Positions 7,447 to 16,409 of a stretch of 37,112 nt of DNA are shown here, in pieces. The DNA comes from Desulfobacterales bacterium (GTDB taxonomy: Bacteria > Desulfobacterota > Desulfobacteria > Desulfobacterales > Desulfobacteraceae): assembly GCA_022361535.1 (NCBI GenBank), contig JAKSAU010000644.1, forward strand, positions 1 through 37,112, read 5' to 3'. The position numbers and the translations under genes are program-made. A model generated the notes under the pieces. The model did not search any database and was not told where the DNA came from. It worked only from the letters and a program-made list of their open reading frames with translations. Every line of letters starts with the position of its first letter. Within the stretch, counting starts at the first letter, position 1.

Positions 7447-8826
7447 CTAATAAATGATCTCCCGCCGACCATAAGCGTTGTGATCCATATCCCAAAAGTC
7501 TTCAGGCTTTACTCGATCACTTTTACCACCACGTCCCATTGTCATTCTGGTATAAGGACAAACATTAATGCACCTGGAACAGCCGCCACCTGATTCAAGC
7601 CACCATCTCAGACATTTTTTCCCGTCTACATACCATTTCAGACTTCCTGGATTGCCACAGGGCGATGCGCCTGGAGGAGGCTCAAAAGTTCTTTCCTTGT
7701 CTGGGCTTATGGCACCTGAAGGACATTCTCTTGCGCAGATCCCACAATCCCTGCAATAGTTGGTGACCCCAAACTCAATGGGAGAATCAACTGCCATTGG
7801 CATGTTAGTCAGCACCTTTGCAATCCTGACGTTAGGGCCATATTCCGGCGTAATCAAGAAACCAAGCCGTCCTAACTCTCCGAAACCTGCATCAATGGCC
7901 AGAGGTACGCTCATAGCCGTATCATTCATGCATGGTATCGCAACATATCCAAGTGAACGAATGGCCTGGGCAAGTGATACCGCAGCCAAGCCCATCTGTG
8001 AGTAGCCCTGATTTACACTCACGTTGTTGGCCAGCGTGGCAGGATCAATCTGGTGAAGTGCCCAAGGCTGGACAAACAGCATCACAACGGCATACTGAAC
8101 GCTTTCAGGCAAAATAAGTTCGTTCTCTGTTTCCTTTGGTTGTTCGGCTTTTTTGAAAACGATTGGTTTGGATATTGGAGGACCAGGATCTTCCCCATTT
8201 TTGCAAGTAGATGAGTATACCCATCGTCTGTCAATCCTAGTGATGCCTGTTTTATCACTGCCGGCATATGCGGCAATAGCTTTTATTTTCTTGGATGTAT
8301 TAGTCTTATCTTTGAGCGGCACCGGGTTTTGTGTCAGTTCAGGAGGTAATCCTTGCGGAAGCCAGCTTAAAAACCCCATGTTCTCGTGATTCTCTCCATA
8401 AGGTCCCACTATCATATTCCAAGTGGTGGCTGCTGTATTAAGAGCCAAAAACATCCGGGCTTCCAAAGGATCCCTTACAGGAACACCCTTACCGATTTTG
8501 CCCCCTTTCACATTCTTTATAATCTGATTCACCAAGATTCCACTTGAAGAGGGGGCGCCCAACTCTTCAGAAATGACCTTAAACGCCATATGTTTACCTG
8601 GGAACCTTGCCAAGTCTGGCTTACAATTGTGGCGTTGGGAGGCTGTTTTAGTTGTAGTCTTCACCTGGATTTTTGGAAAATCTGAATCTGTTATCTTCAA
8701 ATCCGGCAGGCCATATTGCTGTCCGGCCCAAGCTCCTGATGCAGACGATAATGATAAGCCCGCCACTAACTGAAGAAAGCTTCTCCTTGAAAATGTACCT
8801 CTTTGAGTTGAATTCATTTCGTCCAT
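7447..8826 (-). CDS. Reductive dehalogenase-like corrinoid/Fe-S protein
   Basis: A 459-residue protein with a Tat signal (SRRSFLQ, 13-19) followed by a hydrophobic stretch and AWA cleavage near 34. The C-terminal half has the RdhA/QueG-type core: NQGYSQMGLAAVSLAQAIRS and SLGYVAIPC (about 272-299), then GELGRLGFLITPEYGPNVR (316-334). Two [4Fe-4S] motifs follow: CRDCGICARECP (C358, C361, C364, C368) and C405-x10-C416-x2-C419-x3-CP (C423). This matches respiratory reductive dehalogenases, which bind a cobamide in the core and reduce organohalides in the periplasm. The length fits RdhA. No RdhB-like small anchor with conserved acidic residues is adjacent; a four-TM protein and a tetraheme cytochrome flank it. 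The substrate is unknown and may not be an organohalide. The first ATG has GAGGG 7 nt upstream. Confidence 0.85.
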   Translation of the reverse strand: MDEMNSTQRGTFSRRSFLQLVAGLSLSSASGAWAGQQYGLPDLKITDSDFPKIQVKTTTKTASQRHNCKPDLARFPGKHMAFKVISEELGAPSSSGILVNQIIKNVKGGKIGKGVPVRDPLEARMFLALNTAATTWNMIVGPYGENHENMGFLSWLPQGLPPELTQNPVPLKDKTNTSKKIKAIAAYAGSDKTGITRIDRRWVYSSTCKNGEDPGPPISKPIVFKKAEQPKETENELILPESVQYAVVMLFVQPWALHQIDPATLANNVSVNQGYSQMGLAAVSLAQAIRSLGYVAIPCMNDTAMSVPLAIDAGFGELGRLGFLITPEYGPNVRIAKVLTNMPMAVDSPIEFGVTNYCRDCGICARECPSGAISPDKERTFEPPPGASPCGNPGSLKWYVDGKKCLRWWLESGGGCSRCINVCPYTRMTMGRGGKSDRVKPEDFWDMDHNAYGRREIIY

Positions 8827-8861
8827 TTGTCAACCCTCTCTTCTTTTGGCATTAATATTTA

Positions 8862-9341
8862 CTATTTATCACTTACGGACTCTAACCTCAGATACGCATA
8901 ATGAAAAAAGACACAACACAAAAGGATTGAAACAATTCCACCTAATACAATTAAAAAATCGGTATCAAAAGATGGCCTTAAAAGCTCACCGATTGTTTGC
9001 ATATGAAAAGAGAAAATTCGCCCTTCAAAAGGTGGATAGGGCCCAACTGAAGAATTATAGACCAATGACCAAAAAATAGAACCAAACGTAAATATGACAC
9101 AATAACCACCTATTATGATTTTGTGATGTATGATTCGCATGTGGGATTTCAGTGAAAGCCCTGTAACAATGACAAAAAGTCCGAGAAGGGCTGTCCAGCC
9201 AATGTCTACAATCCACGTAACCATGTTGAATATCAAGCCGAGTTCCTTGGGTAACTTAACATAATAGTACAGCATAAATGCATGCAAAATCAGATAAGCA
9301 CCACTGAAGATGAAGGCATATTTGATAACATTATTAGTCAT
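8862..9341 (-). CDS. Four-TM membrane protein upstream of rdhA-like gene
   Basis: A 159-residue integral membrane protein with four predicted helices (about 7-27, 36-60, 74-95, 129-152). I do not recognise a family. Histidines cluster in HMRIIHHKIIIGG (about 67-79), others lie near helix ends (FSFHMQ, FFHYAY), and a proline-rich segment, VGPYPPFEGR, lies in a probable periplasmic loop. It ends 35 nt before the RdhA-like gene and starts 21 nt after the SLC13 permease, so it is probably in the same operon. It is a candidate membrane anchor or quinol-facing partner for the RdhA-like enzyme, replacing the usual three-helix RdhB. That role is inference; haem-binding by the histidines is possible but not shown. 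Confidence 0.7.
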   Translation of the reverse strand: MTNNVIKYAFIFSGAYLILHAFMLYYYVKLPKELGLIFNMVTWIVDIGWTALLGLFVIVTGLSLKSHMRIIHHKIIIGGYCVIFTFGSIFWSLVYNSSVGPYPPFEGRIFSFHMQTIGELLRPSFDTDFLIVLGGIVSILLCCVFFHYAYLRLESVSDK

Positions 9342-9362
9342 AAAAGCCTGTCCTCTTAATTG

Positions 9363-11180
9363 TCAAAGATAAATGAGATTCACCATAAACAAAGTTACAC
9401 TCATTGTTAGGCCAAACAACGGCAGCCCTACTTTGACAAAATCCATAAAAGAATATCCTCCTGCCTGCTGGGTCAATAAGTTTACCGGTGATGAGACAGG
9501 AGTTATAAAGGCTGCTGAACAAGCTATTGCCACTGTCATGGCAAAAGCATGAGGCGAAACATTCATCTGACTGGCAGCCTCCAACGCGATTGGAGCGACT
9601 AAAACTGCTGTTGGTGTGTTTGAAAGAAACAAACCTATCCCAGCAGTTATAAGGAACAAAGCTGCAAGCATTGCTAATGGGCCAAACGCACCAAACAACT
9701 CGATCATTTCAGTGGATATCATTTGTGCTATCCCTGTTTTCTCCAGCGCGGTACCCAGAGGAATTATTCCGGCAATCAAAATAATAGTCTGCCAGTTGAC
9801 GGTCCTATAAATAGTTGCAACGTCTACACTTTTGGTGAAGATTAATACAAGCGCCGCAAATAAGGCCGCTGTTGCATTTGGTAATATACCTGAGGCCATT
9901 GCAATCACCATTAATGTAATAGTAACAAGAGCAAAGGGAGCTTTTGATTCTGAAGGAGATCTATCATCATATTCTTTTGGAAAGGTTAACAAGATAAAAT
10001 CCTCTTTTTCTTTACCAATCTGGATTAATGTTTCCCACGAGCCGCTTAAAAGTAGAGTATCCCCAAAATCCAAAGGAAAATTCTTAAGGTCCTTTTGAAA
10101 TGTCTGATCCCTCCTTCCAATTGCAATTACGCTCGCATTATAGCGTTCTCTGAAGCAAATCTCTTCTAAAGAATGACCAATCAAGATCGAGCGTGGTGTA
10201 AGCATTATTTCTGCAGTTCCCACAGATTTTAAAAAATCATTGCGTGTCTGGCTTGGGCGAAGGGGAATTGCTGTCAATGAAAAAGACTCAACGATTTTAT
10301 TTAAATCTGATTTATCGCCTAACACTAAGATGTCATCTCCGGGTTTAAATACGGTGCCTGACGCTACCTGATAGATGCCTTTGTCTTTACCCCGGCGCCT
10401 TTCATACCCCAAAAAGATGATTGGTTTGGTATCTGGGATTGAGTTCAAAGGCCTATGTGCGAAGTCAGATTCCGGAGGCACAAAAAGCCTGGCCAGCCGC
10501 TCTAAAAGGCCATACCTGCCTACCAAGTCGTCTATAGAGACTTGTTCTTTGACTTGATCCCCGTCAGGCTTGCTGCCAAGAAGATATCTCCCGATCAAGA
10601 GCATAAATCCGATTGCAACAATCAATATGACAACGCCGAAAGGTGTAACGCTGAAAAAGGCCAATGGGTCAAGTCCTTCTTCTACTAGCATATCAGAGAT
10701 GATCAAGTTGGGGGTTGTTGCAACAAGCGTCATCATCCCTGATATAAGGCCTGCACAAGAAAGTGGCATTAATAGACGCCGTTTGTCTAATTTGGCCTCT
10801 TCGCAGACATAAAGGGTAATGGGTATAAATATGGCCATGGCAGCAGTAGAACTCATAAAGGCCCCTATAATCCCAACAGCAAGCATCATAGCAAAAACTA
10901 ACCGAGTTTCACGACCTTTACCAAAAGCAAGTACCTGAAAACCAATTTTTTTGGTGATCCCTGTACTCACTAGTGAATCTCCAACGATAAACATCGCAGC
11001 GATGACGATAACAGCCGGGCTCGAAAACCCTTCGAATGCCTCCTCCAAAGTGATGATTCCAAAAATCATCAATAAGAGCATTACAATTACTGCTACCAGA
11101 TCCCCACGGATCCTGCCGCTAACAAACATGACTCCGGTCATACCAAGAATCATCAGAACAATGAGGGCATCAAAGTTCAT
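9363..11180 (-). CDS. SLC13-family permease with two TrkA-C (RCK) domains
   Basis: A 605-residue inner-membrane transporter with a split membrane domain: about five to six helices at 1-205, a soluble insert (about 210-400), then five to six more helices (about 405-605). Family features include NPL/SSTAAMAIFIPI-like segments (MSSTAAMAIFIPITLY; TTPNLIIS) and the repeat-related SNTPTAVLVAPIALEAA near 540. The insert holds two TrkA-C-like domains (about 255-310 and 330-395; GTVFKPGDDILVLGD, FGDTLLLSGS). This architecture matches sodium-coupled anion transporters of the SLC13/SAC1 type, which carry sulfate or other oxyanions and dicarboxylates. In a sulfate-reducing background sulfate is a reasonable but unproven substrate. 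It heads the closely spaced run that contains the rdhA-like gene. Confidence 0.85.
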   Translation of the reverse strand: MNFDALIVLMILGMTGVMFVSGRIRGDLVAVIVMLLLMIFGIITLEEAFEGFSSPAVIVIAAMFIVGDSLVSTGITKKIGFQVLAFGKGRETRLVFAMMLAVGIIGAFMSSTAAMAIFIPITLYVCEEAKLDKRRLLMPLSCAGLISGMMTLVATTPNLIISDMLVEEGLDPLAFFSVTPFGVVILIVAIGFMLLIGRYLLGSKPDGDQVKEQVSIDDLVGRYGLLERLARLFVPPESDFAHRPLNSIPDTKPIIFLGYERRRGKDKGIYQVASGTVFKPGDDILVLGDKSDLNKIVESFSLTAIPLRPSQTRNDFLKSVGTAEIMLTPRSILIGHSLEEICFRERYNASVIAIGRRDQTFQKDLKNFPLDFGDTLLLSGSWETLIQIGKEKEDFILLTFPKEYDDRSPSESKAPFALVTITLMVIAMASGILPNATAALFAALVLIFTKSVDVATIYRTVNWQTIILIAGIIPLGTALEKTGIAQMISTEMIELFGAFGPLAMLAALFLITAGIGLFLSNTPTAVLVAPIALEAASQMNVSPHAFAMTVAIACSAAFITPVSSPVNLLTQQAGGYSFMDFVKVGLPLFGLTMSVTLFMVNLIYL

Positions 11181-11250
11181 TTATCTGACCTATACAAATC
11201 TGCAGGTTAACGTCTTGCATAATTTTATATTTTGCTCTCATTAAAGATCA

Positions 11251-12009
11251 TTACCTCACGGTAAATGGAGCGGTAAGGCGTACATCAAACAGTGTACCAG
11301 CGGGTATCTGGACCTGGTTACCCCTTGTTATGATGGAAGCGCCTAATCCTATTTTTGCTCCAGTTCTGGCCCCACTGGAACCACCTGCCAATCCGCCAAT
11401 AGCCGCACCACCTGCCGTCCTTCTTGCAGTTGTTGCACCTGTTCTTCCAGCTGATGTGGAAATAGTGGAGGTCTGTATGTGAACCATCTGATTATTGACG
11501 ATTATTCCTGTAAAAGTGAGATCCATATGGGCCTGACCTGCGACCCGGCCAGACTTATTTGCACTGACCACTTGACCATGGACTGTCGCCCCCCTCGGCG
11601 CAGCAACTTCTGAGCCGGACATAAGGTTGGCTTCCAATGTTGCTGTAAACCGATGGCCTGAAGCATGTCTTCCACTGTCTAATTGTGTAGCCAAACTTAT
11701 CGTCATTGGTGTCCCTGCCTGGACTTGGAGCACCTTGGGCTTTTCCGGTGCGGGAGCAGGGGCTGGTGCCGGTGCGGGGGCTGCTGTCTGGGGGGCACTA
11801 TTAAAATCAACAGTCACGTTCTGAACATTTGAAAGGGGGAAATTCATTTGTTGGCCACCGATTTCAAAAACAACTGCAGTATCAGTGCGTGATATAACCT
11901 TCCCCGTAAAAGTCTGGCCGTCTTTGAGAGTTATTGTATCTGCAAAGGCCAAAGCCGGAAAGACAAATAAAAGCATTACAATGATAATTTTATTGAATAA
12001 GTTTTTCAT
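11251..12009 (-). CDS. Exported protein with SH3-like N-domain and Pro-Ala linker
   Basis: A 252-residue protein with a clear signal peptide (AFA cleavage near 23). Residues 24-68 (TITLKDGQTFTGKVISRTDT, then VVFEIGG) have the small beta-barrel pattern seen in many periplasmic proteins. An (Ala-Pro)n linker follows at about 76-90, then a C-terminal domain starting near 93 with beta strands, a glycine-rich stretch (GGAAIGGLAGGSSGARTGAK) that may form a glycine-zipper hairpin, and a final beta segment (IPAGTLFDVRLTAPFTVR). I recognise no enzymatic motif. It begins 11 nt after the alpha/beta-hydrolase lipoprotein stop and is probably co-translated with it, suggesting a periplasmic or envelope partner. 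The Pro-Ala codon run is low-complexity. Confidence 0.72.
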   Translation of the reverse strand: MKNLFNKIIIVMLLFVFPALAFADTITLKDGQTFTGKVISRTDTAVVFEIGGQQMNFPLSNVQNVTVDFNSAPQTAAPAPAPAPAPAPEKPKVLQVQAGTPMTISLATQLDSGRHASGHRFTATLEANLMSGSEVAAPRGATVHGQVVSANKSGRVAGQAHMDLTFTGIIVNNQMVHIQTSTISTSAGRTGATTARRTAGGAAIGGLAGGSSGARTGAKIGLGASIITRGNQVQIPAGTLFDVRLTAPFTVR

Positions 12010-12020
12010 ATATTACTCCT

Positions 12021-13958
12021 TTAGCTATCTTGTTGCTTCATTTCATTTATATGCAATCTGAGTATCCTTCTCACCTCTTCAATGGCCAAGGGGTGCCACT
12101 GGCTTGAGTGACCGCACGGCTGAATAATGAGTTCAGAATCCATCCCCTCTAAATGAGCGCTTTTATATGTAACGACGCCGTCAGATCCTTGAGTTGGGTC
12201 ACCATCTCCTTGGATACCGATAATGGAATGACCATTTACTCCTGGTGCCAGCGGGATATTGCTGAAAGCAAGAAGTGCCGGATTATCTGGGGCCATGCTG
12301 TCGATACTTGTAAAATTGTTTTGATAACGCCACCTTTCTGGAATTCCTTCTGAAGGGATTGCATCCATGATATCAGATGTAAAATTCAGCGTATCGGCGG
12401 ATAAAGAGACTACCTTCCTTACTATATTTGTAATCCAGCCAGTGACCAATTGACTCCCCCTATGCGGTGTTGAAATAAAAATTGTGCGTTTAACAAAGGG
12501 TAAAGCATTAAATACCGCAGTCCTTTCCACGAGAAGTCGCTGCTCTTCAGAAAGCTCTAATTCATTTAGTCCTTTGCCCGTAAGCGCACTGATTACATCG
12601 TCTCCTGTATTGGTCACAGTCATTTTCGTAAGAAGACCTCCCTGACTATGTCCTATAACCACCATTTGCTTCAAATAAGGATCCGTACCTTCTGGATCCA
12701 GTTCTTGGACTTTGTCACTTAAAGCCCCTCTAAAAAACAAGGCCGACAAATTGACAGGTCGATTGCTGTCGTAAAGGTAAAAATAAAAATGATAGCGATT
12801 TCTAATCATTGGGTCGGCAACAAGAGTGTTACACATCTCAGCCCAGGCAAGGGGATTGCTAAAGGTTCCATGGACGAACACAACAGGAATGGAACCTTTC
12901 CGATGAGGCCATACCTCGTACAAGCCTGTTTCGTATCTGTTTTTTCCTGTAAAAAACTCCTTTAGCCCGACATCCCAAAGGTGCCTTTGATTCAAGGTAT
13001 GAGCCAGATGAACACTCAAGTCCTTTTCTAAGGGGACATTAACTCCATTAAGCTGAACGCTTGAATCGCTCAAAGGGGTATATAATTCAAGCTTGGCTTT
13101 TAGGGCACCTTTATGAAAAGCGGCTATGCCATCTTCAATTCGCATCAATAAGATACCTGGATAACTTCTCTTTATGGCCTGATCTCTTTTCTGCGGCAAA
13201 ACAGCTAAAAATGGGACACCGATGCCTGACTCTCTATTCCTATGACTTAGGCCGTATACATCCAATTCATCCGATGGAATGATAAGACCGTTTTTTGGAA
13301 TCAAATCCCAGGGGAACGTCCCCGGATCAAAAGTCAATGTAACTTTCCCTGATGGAAGTTTTTTTGCTCCCTCCTTTATCACTAATTGTCCATCTTCTGT
13401 CTGAAACGCTTTTGCCAGAGCTGTGTTATAAATATTACACGCCCATCTGAACGTCCGGTCCCAATGGTTGGGACGTTCATAAAGATTCTTTTCAAAGAGG
13501 TAAAAATAGGCAAAAACAGCAGCATTTAGATAGTATTTCCTCGACTCATTAAAAAAGCCAACTGTCCTGTCTCTTGCAGGTTTTCCTGCGGCGTCATAAC
13601 TCAACTCTGCAAGAACGAACAGTAAATCCCTTCTTCTATCTGTACGGCTTATCAGCTCTAATTTTGCTAGCGCTCCCTTGGGATCTGCCTGATAGTCAGA
13701 AGCAAGATTATACCTGGATAAAACTTTCAACGATAAGGTACTGATGGCCCTGCTGTTCAAAGAATTGGTACTAATTTGCCTGTTGGCCTCATCATACCCG
13801 ACGTTTCTTGTCCCAACACGAGTGCTGCACCCAACAAACAATAAGCAAATAGTCATTAAAACTGCACAAATAATTCGAAAATCAACTTTCCAAATGGAGT
13901 TTGCCCTTTTGGTGATTGATGAAAACACTTCATGGTGTTTTTCCAGAGCCATTTGCAT
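12021..13958 (-). CDS. Alpha/beta-hydrolase (lipase-like) lipoprotein
   Basis: A 645-residue exported protein. A hydrophobic segment at 28-43 ends in FVGC (Cys44), which resembles a lipoprotein processing site although position -3 is Phe. Residues 60-340 form a helical and mixed domain of no family I can name. The C-terminal half is an alpha/beta-hydrolase: oxyanion-loop HG in VVFVHGTFSN (359-368), nucleophile elbow GHSQGG (Ser438), likely acid Asp593 in QGSDGVVTY and catalytic His617 in PCGHSSQWHP. The long insert before the core and the hydrophobic substrate-like surroundings suggest an esterase or lipase acting at the outer membrane. It sits 26 nt downstream of pldA, so both probably act on lipids or acyl esters. 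The upstream half could be a lid or partner-binding region. Confidence 0.8.
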   Translation of the reverse strand: MQMALEKHHEVFSSITKRANSIWKVDFRIICAVLMTICLLFVGCSTRVGTRNVGYDEANRQISTNSLNSRAISTLSLKVLSRYNLASDYQADPKGALAKLELISRTDRRRDLLFVLAELSYDAAGKPARDRTVGFFNESRKYYLNAAVFAYFYLFEKNLYERPNHWDRTFRWACNIYNTALAKAFQTEDGQLVIKEGAKKLPSGKVTLTFDPGTFPWDLIPKNGLIIPSDELDVYGLSHRNRESGIGVPFLAVLPQKRDQAIKRSYPGILLMRIEDGIAAFHKGALKAKLELYTPLSDSSVQLNGVNVPLEKDLSVHLAHTLNQRHLWDVGLKEFFTGKNRYETGLYEVWPHRKGSIPVVFVHGTFSNPLAWAEMCNTLVADPMIRNRYHFYFYLYDSNRPVNLSALFFRGALSDKVQELDPEGTDPYLKQMVVIGHSQGGLLTKMTVTNTGDDVISALTGKGLNELELSEEQRLLVERTAVFNALPFVKRTIFISTPHRGSQLVTGWITNIVRKVVSLSADTLNFTSDIMDAIPSEGIPERWRYQNNFTSIDSMAPDNPALLAFSNIPLAPGVNGHSIIGIQGDGDPTQGSDGVVTYKSAHLEGMDSELIIQPCGHSSQWHPLAIEEVRRILRLHINEMKQQDS

Positions 13959-13984
13959 TTCGCCTGATATAGCCTGTCTGATAC

Positions 13985-15160
13985 CTATCTCACTATGGAG
14001 ATACCAAGTCTGAAAGCATCGTCTTTTTCATTATAGTTTAGCAGTGTTTCAGCATACCCATTAAAATACTGGGCATGGATATACATATCTATGAGGCCTC
14101 CGAACAGTTGACTTAAAGGATAAGTTAAATCCAATTGGTAAGAACTACCCTCATCTCCGTTTCTGAACAATGATCCGAGCATAAAACTATCGGGGTTCCC
14201 AATTTTTGTCTCAAGCTCGAAATACCCTCGATAATCACTCAAGTCTCCGTTATCATTGTCATCATTATTAACGTAGGCCCAAACTTTAGGTGCAAATTTT
14301 AAATGGTAACCAGCGCCCAACGGGAAGGCGATGATTGGTTTTATATATAAGAAATTCGTACTTCTTGAGTCAGGACCATCCTGACCATTGGATTCATGCT
14401 GATAGCCTGCTTGCACTCCAAATGAAGAAACCCATGATAAACCCAGATCAATTTTATCATCTAGGTAAAACAGCTCTGGTTTATAACTTGTATCTTCAAA
14501 TGGCTTGGAATCAGAATCCAAGTCCCAAAGAGACTTTTGAGTATACGCAAAATAAAAATTATTTATCCATGGCGCTTTTTCACCAAGTAACCCTTCTTTA
14601 CTAAACAGTTGATATTTAAAACTTAATTGAAAACTTGTCTTTTCAACTCCCGGATCAATACCTACCAAGAAATACATAGGCTCGTTGCTTGACAGCTTAT
14701 CGACAAATGGCTGGAACATATTTGTTGCGTCAGTCAAAGAGACTTGCTTTGGCTCATCAGGCTTCGGCGAAGGTACGGAAGCCATAAAAACAACGTGGTT
14801 GGCGTTTTTTTCTGCCAATGCGATTTTAACATTCCCGACAAAATTTTCCGGAACTTTAAAACGATATGTTTTCTTTACAAAACCATTTCCTGGTAACTCA
14901 ATCGAGTCACCCCCGGTTAGCGTAGCCCTAACCTTACCTGATTTTTGATCCAACGTAATTTTACAGATCAGTTCATTATACTGGTTGGACTTTATTTCAT
15001 CTGAGCTAAGATTGTGAAAAACAAGCGTAAATTCAGCTTCTTCACCAGCCTGAACCGCTTTTTGAGGTCCGATCAAAAACAATTCTAACTGACTAGCCTG
15101 AGCAGTGATGGTAAAAAACAATAGTATAATAACAGTATAAAATAGTCCTTTTTTAACCAT
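13985..15160 (-). CDS. pldA: Outer-membrane phospholipase A with N-terminal extra domain
   Basis: A 391-residue outer-membrane enzyme. A signal peptide (cleavage near 22) is followed by an unusual N-terminal beta-rich domain (about 24-135, immunoglobulin-like: FLIGPQKAVQAGEEAEFTLV), then a PldA barrel (about 145-391). The active-site pattern is clear: YQHESNGQDGPDSRSTN, with His255, Ser257 and Asn269 in the spacing of the E. coli catalytic triad His142-Ser144-Asn156. PldA hydrolyses phospholipids that reach the outer leaflet and becomes active as a dimer with Ca2+. Typical PldA proteins are about 270-290 residues and lack the front domain. It lies 84 nt downstream of the VWA-OmpA gene and just upstream of the lipase-like lipoprotein. 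Confidence 0.88.
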   Translation of the reverse strand: MVKKGLFYTVIILLFFTITAQASQLELFLIGPQKAVQAGEEAEFTLVFHNLSSDEIKSNQYNELICKITLDQKSGKVRATLTGGDSIELPGNGFVKKTYRFKVPENFVGNVKIALAEKNANHVVFMASVPSPKPDEPKQVSLTDATNMFQPFVDKLSSNEPMYFLVGIDPGVEKTSFQLSFKYQLFSKEGLLGEKAPWINNFYFAYTQKSLWDLDSDSKPFEDTSYKPELFYLDDKIDLGLSWVSSFGVQAGYQHESNGQDGPDSRSTNFLYIKPIIAFPLGAGYHLKFAPKVWAYVNNDDNDNGDLSDYRGYFELETKIGNPDSFMLGSLFRNGDEGSSYQLDLTYPLSQLFGGLIDMYIHAQYFNGYAETLLNYNEKDDAFRLGISIVR

Positions 15161-15244
15161 GCGTCTTTTTCCTCGTGATTATTTGTTAATTTCAAATAGG
15201 TGTTAGTTAAAAAGAAGAAGATGAGTTCACAAGGTCTTCCAAAG

Positions 15245-16324
15245 CTACATACCACCAACCGCAATCTCTACCCGCCGATTCATTGCCCTGCCCTTACTCG
15301 TATTGTTATCTGCAGCGGGATTTCGGCTACCAAACCAGAAGAGCACTACCCGGTCAGCTGCAATACCATAATTTTTTGTAAGGTGTTCTTTTACAGCTTT
15401 AACTCTCCTCAATGACAGGTCAGTATTGTAGATTTCAGGTCCGATATTATCGGTATGCCCTCCCAGAACGGCATAAGCTGAAGGGTTATTATTTAGAAAA
15501 GATCCTACTATTTTTAAACGTTCTTTTGTATCCGCAGACAAATCTGTGGAATCGAAATTAAATAAAAAAGGACGTCCTTTAAGTCCGACAACCTTTTTAT
15601 CCGCAATCGTAACCAATTTTTTTGTAGCTTTGACTGTAAATAAGGCCTCAGAATTATAGATCTCTTTGTCGACAAACTCGTCAAAACCAATAACACGTGA
15701 GCATAAATTGAGCTGCTCAACATTTTTGAATAGTTGAACACTGTGGTAATCATCGGCGGTGGATATCAGGTAAAAACAAACATCATATTTTTTGGCCAGG
15801 TCCATTGCAACACTTGAGGGCCTTCTAGTACCTGCTTTTACCTGATGATACCCATCGGTGTAGATAAATACTACGGTTCTCCCTTTCAACTCTTTTAATA
15901 TAGAGTTTAATCTCGACAATCCCTGGCTTATAAGAGTTGGGCCAGAAGGATTTTCAGGCAAGCTGTCAATCGCCTTGGCAAACGCTTCGCGGTTGTAAGG
16001 TTGAACGGGATAAACCTCTTTCCAGGGCGTATATACATAAAGCCCCATATTAAATCCTAAGTCAGGAAGAAAAGTGTTCCGATCTTTCAAGGTCTCCTTG
16101 GCAACCTGATATCTTGATTTTCCTGAATCCTTATACATTTTCTTCATGGAACTGGACGAATCAAAAAGTATTATCGCATTATCGGCATTTTTGATCAGGT
16201 CAGCTCTAACCACAATTCCTTGACTAAAATCGGTTCGTGTTATTATTTCAATTGCAAGAGCCTGAGTTGTCCATATACATGCAGTCAATGCTATAAATAT
16301 GAGTTTCCAAATTAAAAATCTCAT
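15245..16324 (-). CDS. VWA-domain plus OmpA-domain envelope protein
   Basis: A 359-residue exported protein. The N-terminal hydrophobic segment carries LTAC at 13-16, which could be a lipoprotein site, and a normal cleavage site (ALA, about 24), so lipidation is uncertain. A von Willebrand A domain follows (about 48-215) with the metal-ion-dependent adhesion motif DSSSS (55-59) and later VVFIYTDG. The C-terminal OmpA-like domain (about 252-356) has FNFDSTDLSA, GHTDNIGPEIYN and MNRRVEIAV, with the Asp and Arg that bind diaminopimelate in peptidoglycan. It probably links a divalent-metal protein-interaction domain to the cell wall. The ATG at 16324 is preferred to an upstream TTG because AGGAG lies 6 nt before it. 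Confidence 0.85.
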   Translation of the reverse strand: MRFLIWKLIFIALTACIWTTQALAIEIITRTDFSQGIVVRADLIKNADNAIILFDSSSSMKKMYKDSGKSRYQVAKETLKDRNTFLPDLGFNMGLYVYTPWKEVYPVQPYNREAFAKAIDSLPENPSGPTLISQGLSRLNSILKELKGRTVVFIYTDGYHQVKAGTRRPSSVAMDLAKKYDVCFYLISTADDYHSVQLFKNVEQLNLCSRVIGFDEFVDKEIYNSEALFTVKATKKLVTIADKKVVGLKGRPFLFNFDSTDLSADTKERLKIVGSFLNNNPSAYAVLGGHTDNIGPEIYNTDLSLRRVKAVKEHLTKNYGIAADRVVLFWFGSRNPAADNNTSKGRAMNRRVEIAVGGM

Positions 16325-16409
16325 TTTTTCTCCTATCAAGTTCTATAGAGTAGCCCTCCCCCGTTCATGACAAGGGGAGGGAATGAATTCATTAAAAACT
16401 CTGCAGCCG

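Noticed and set aside
15200..15240. Terminator or small gene between pldA and the VWA-OmpA gene
   Set aside because: The 84-nt gap shows no stem with a U-tract and no start signal; the two genes appear to be on one transcript.
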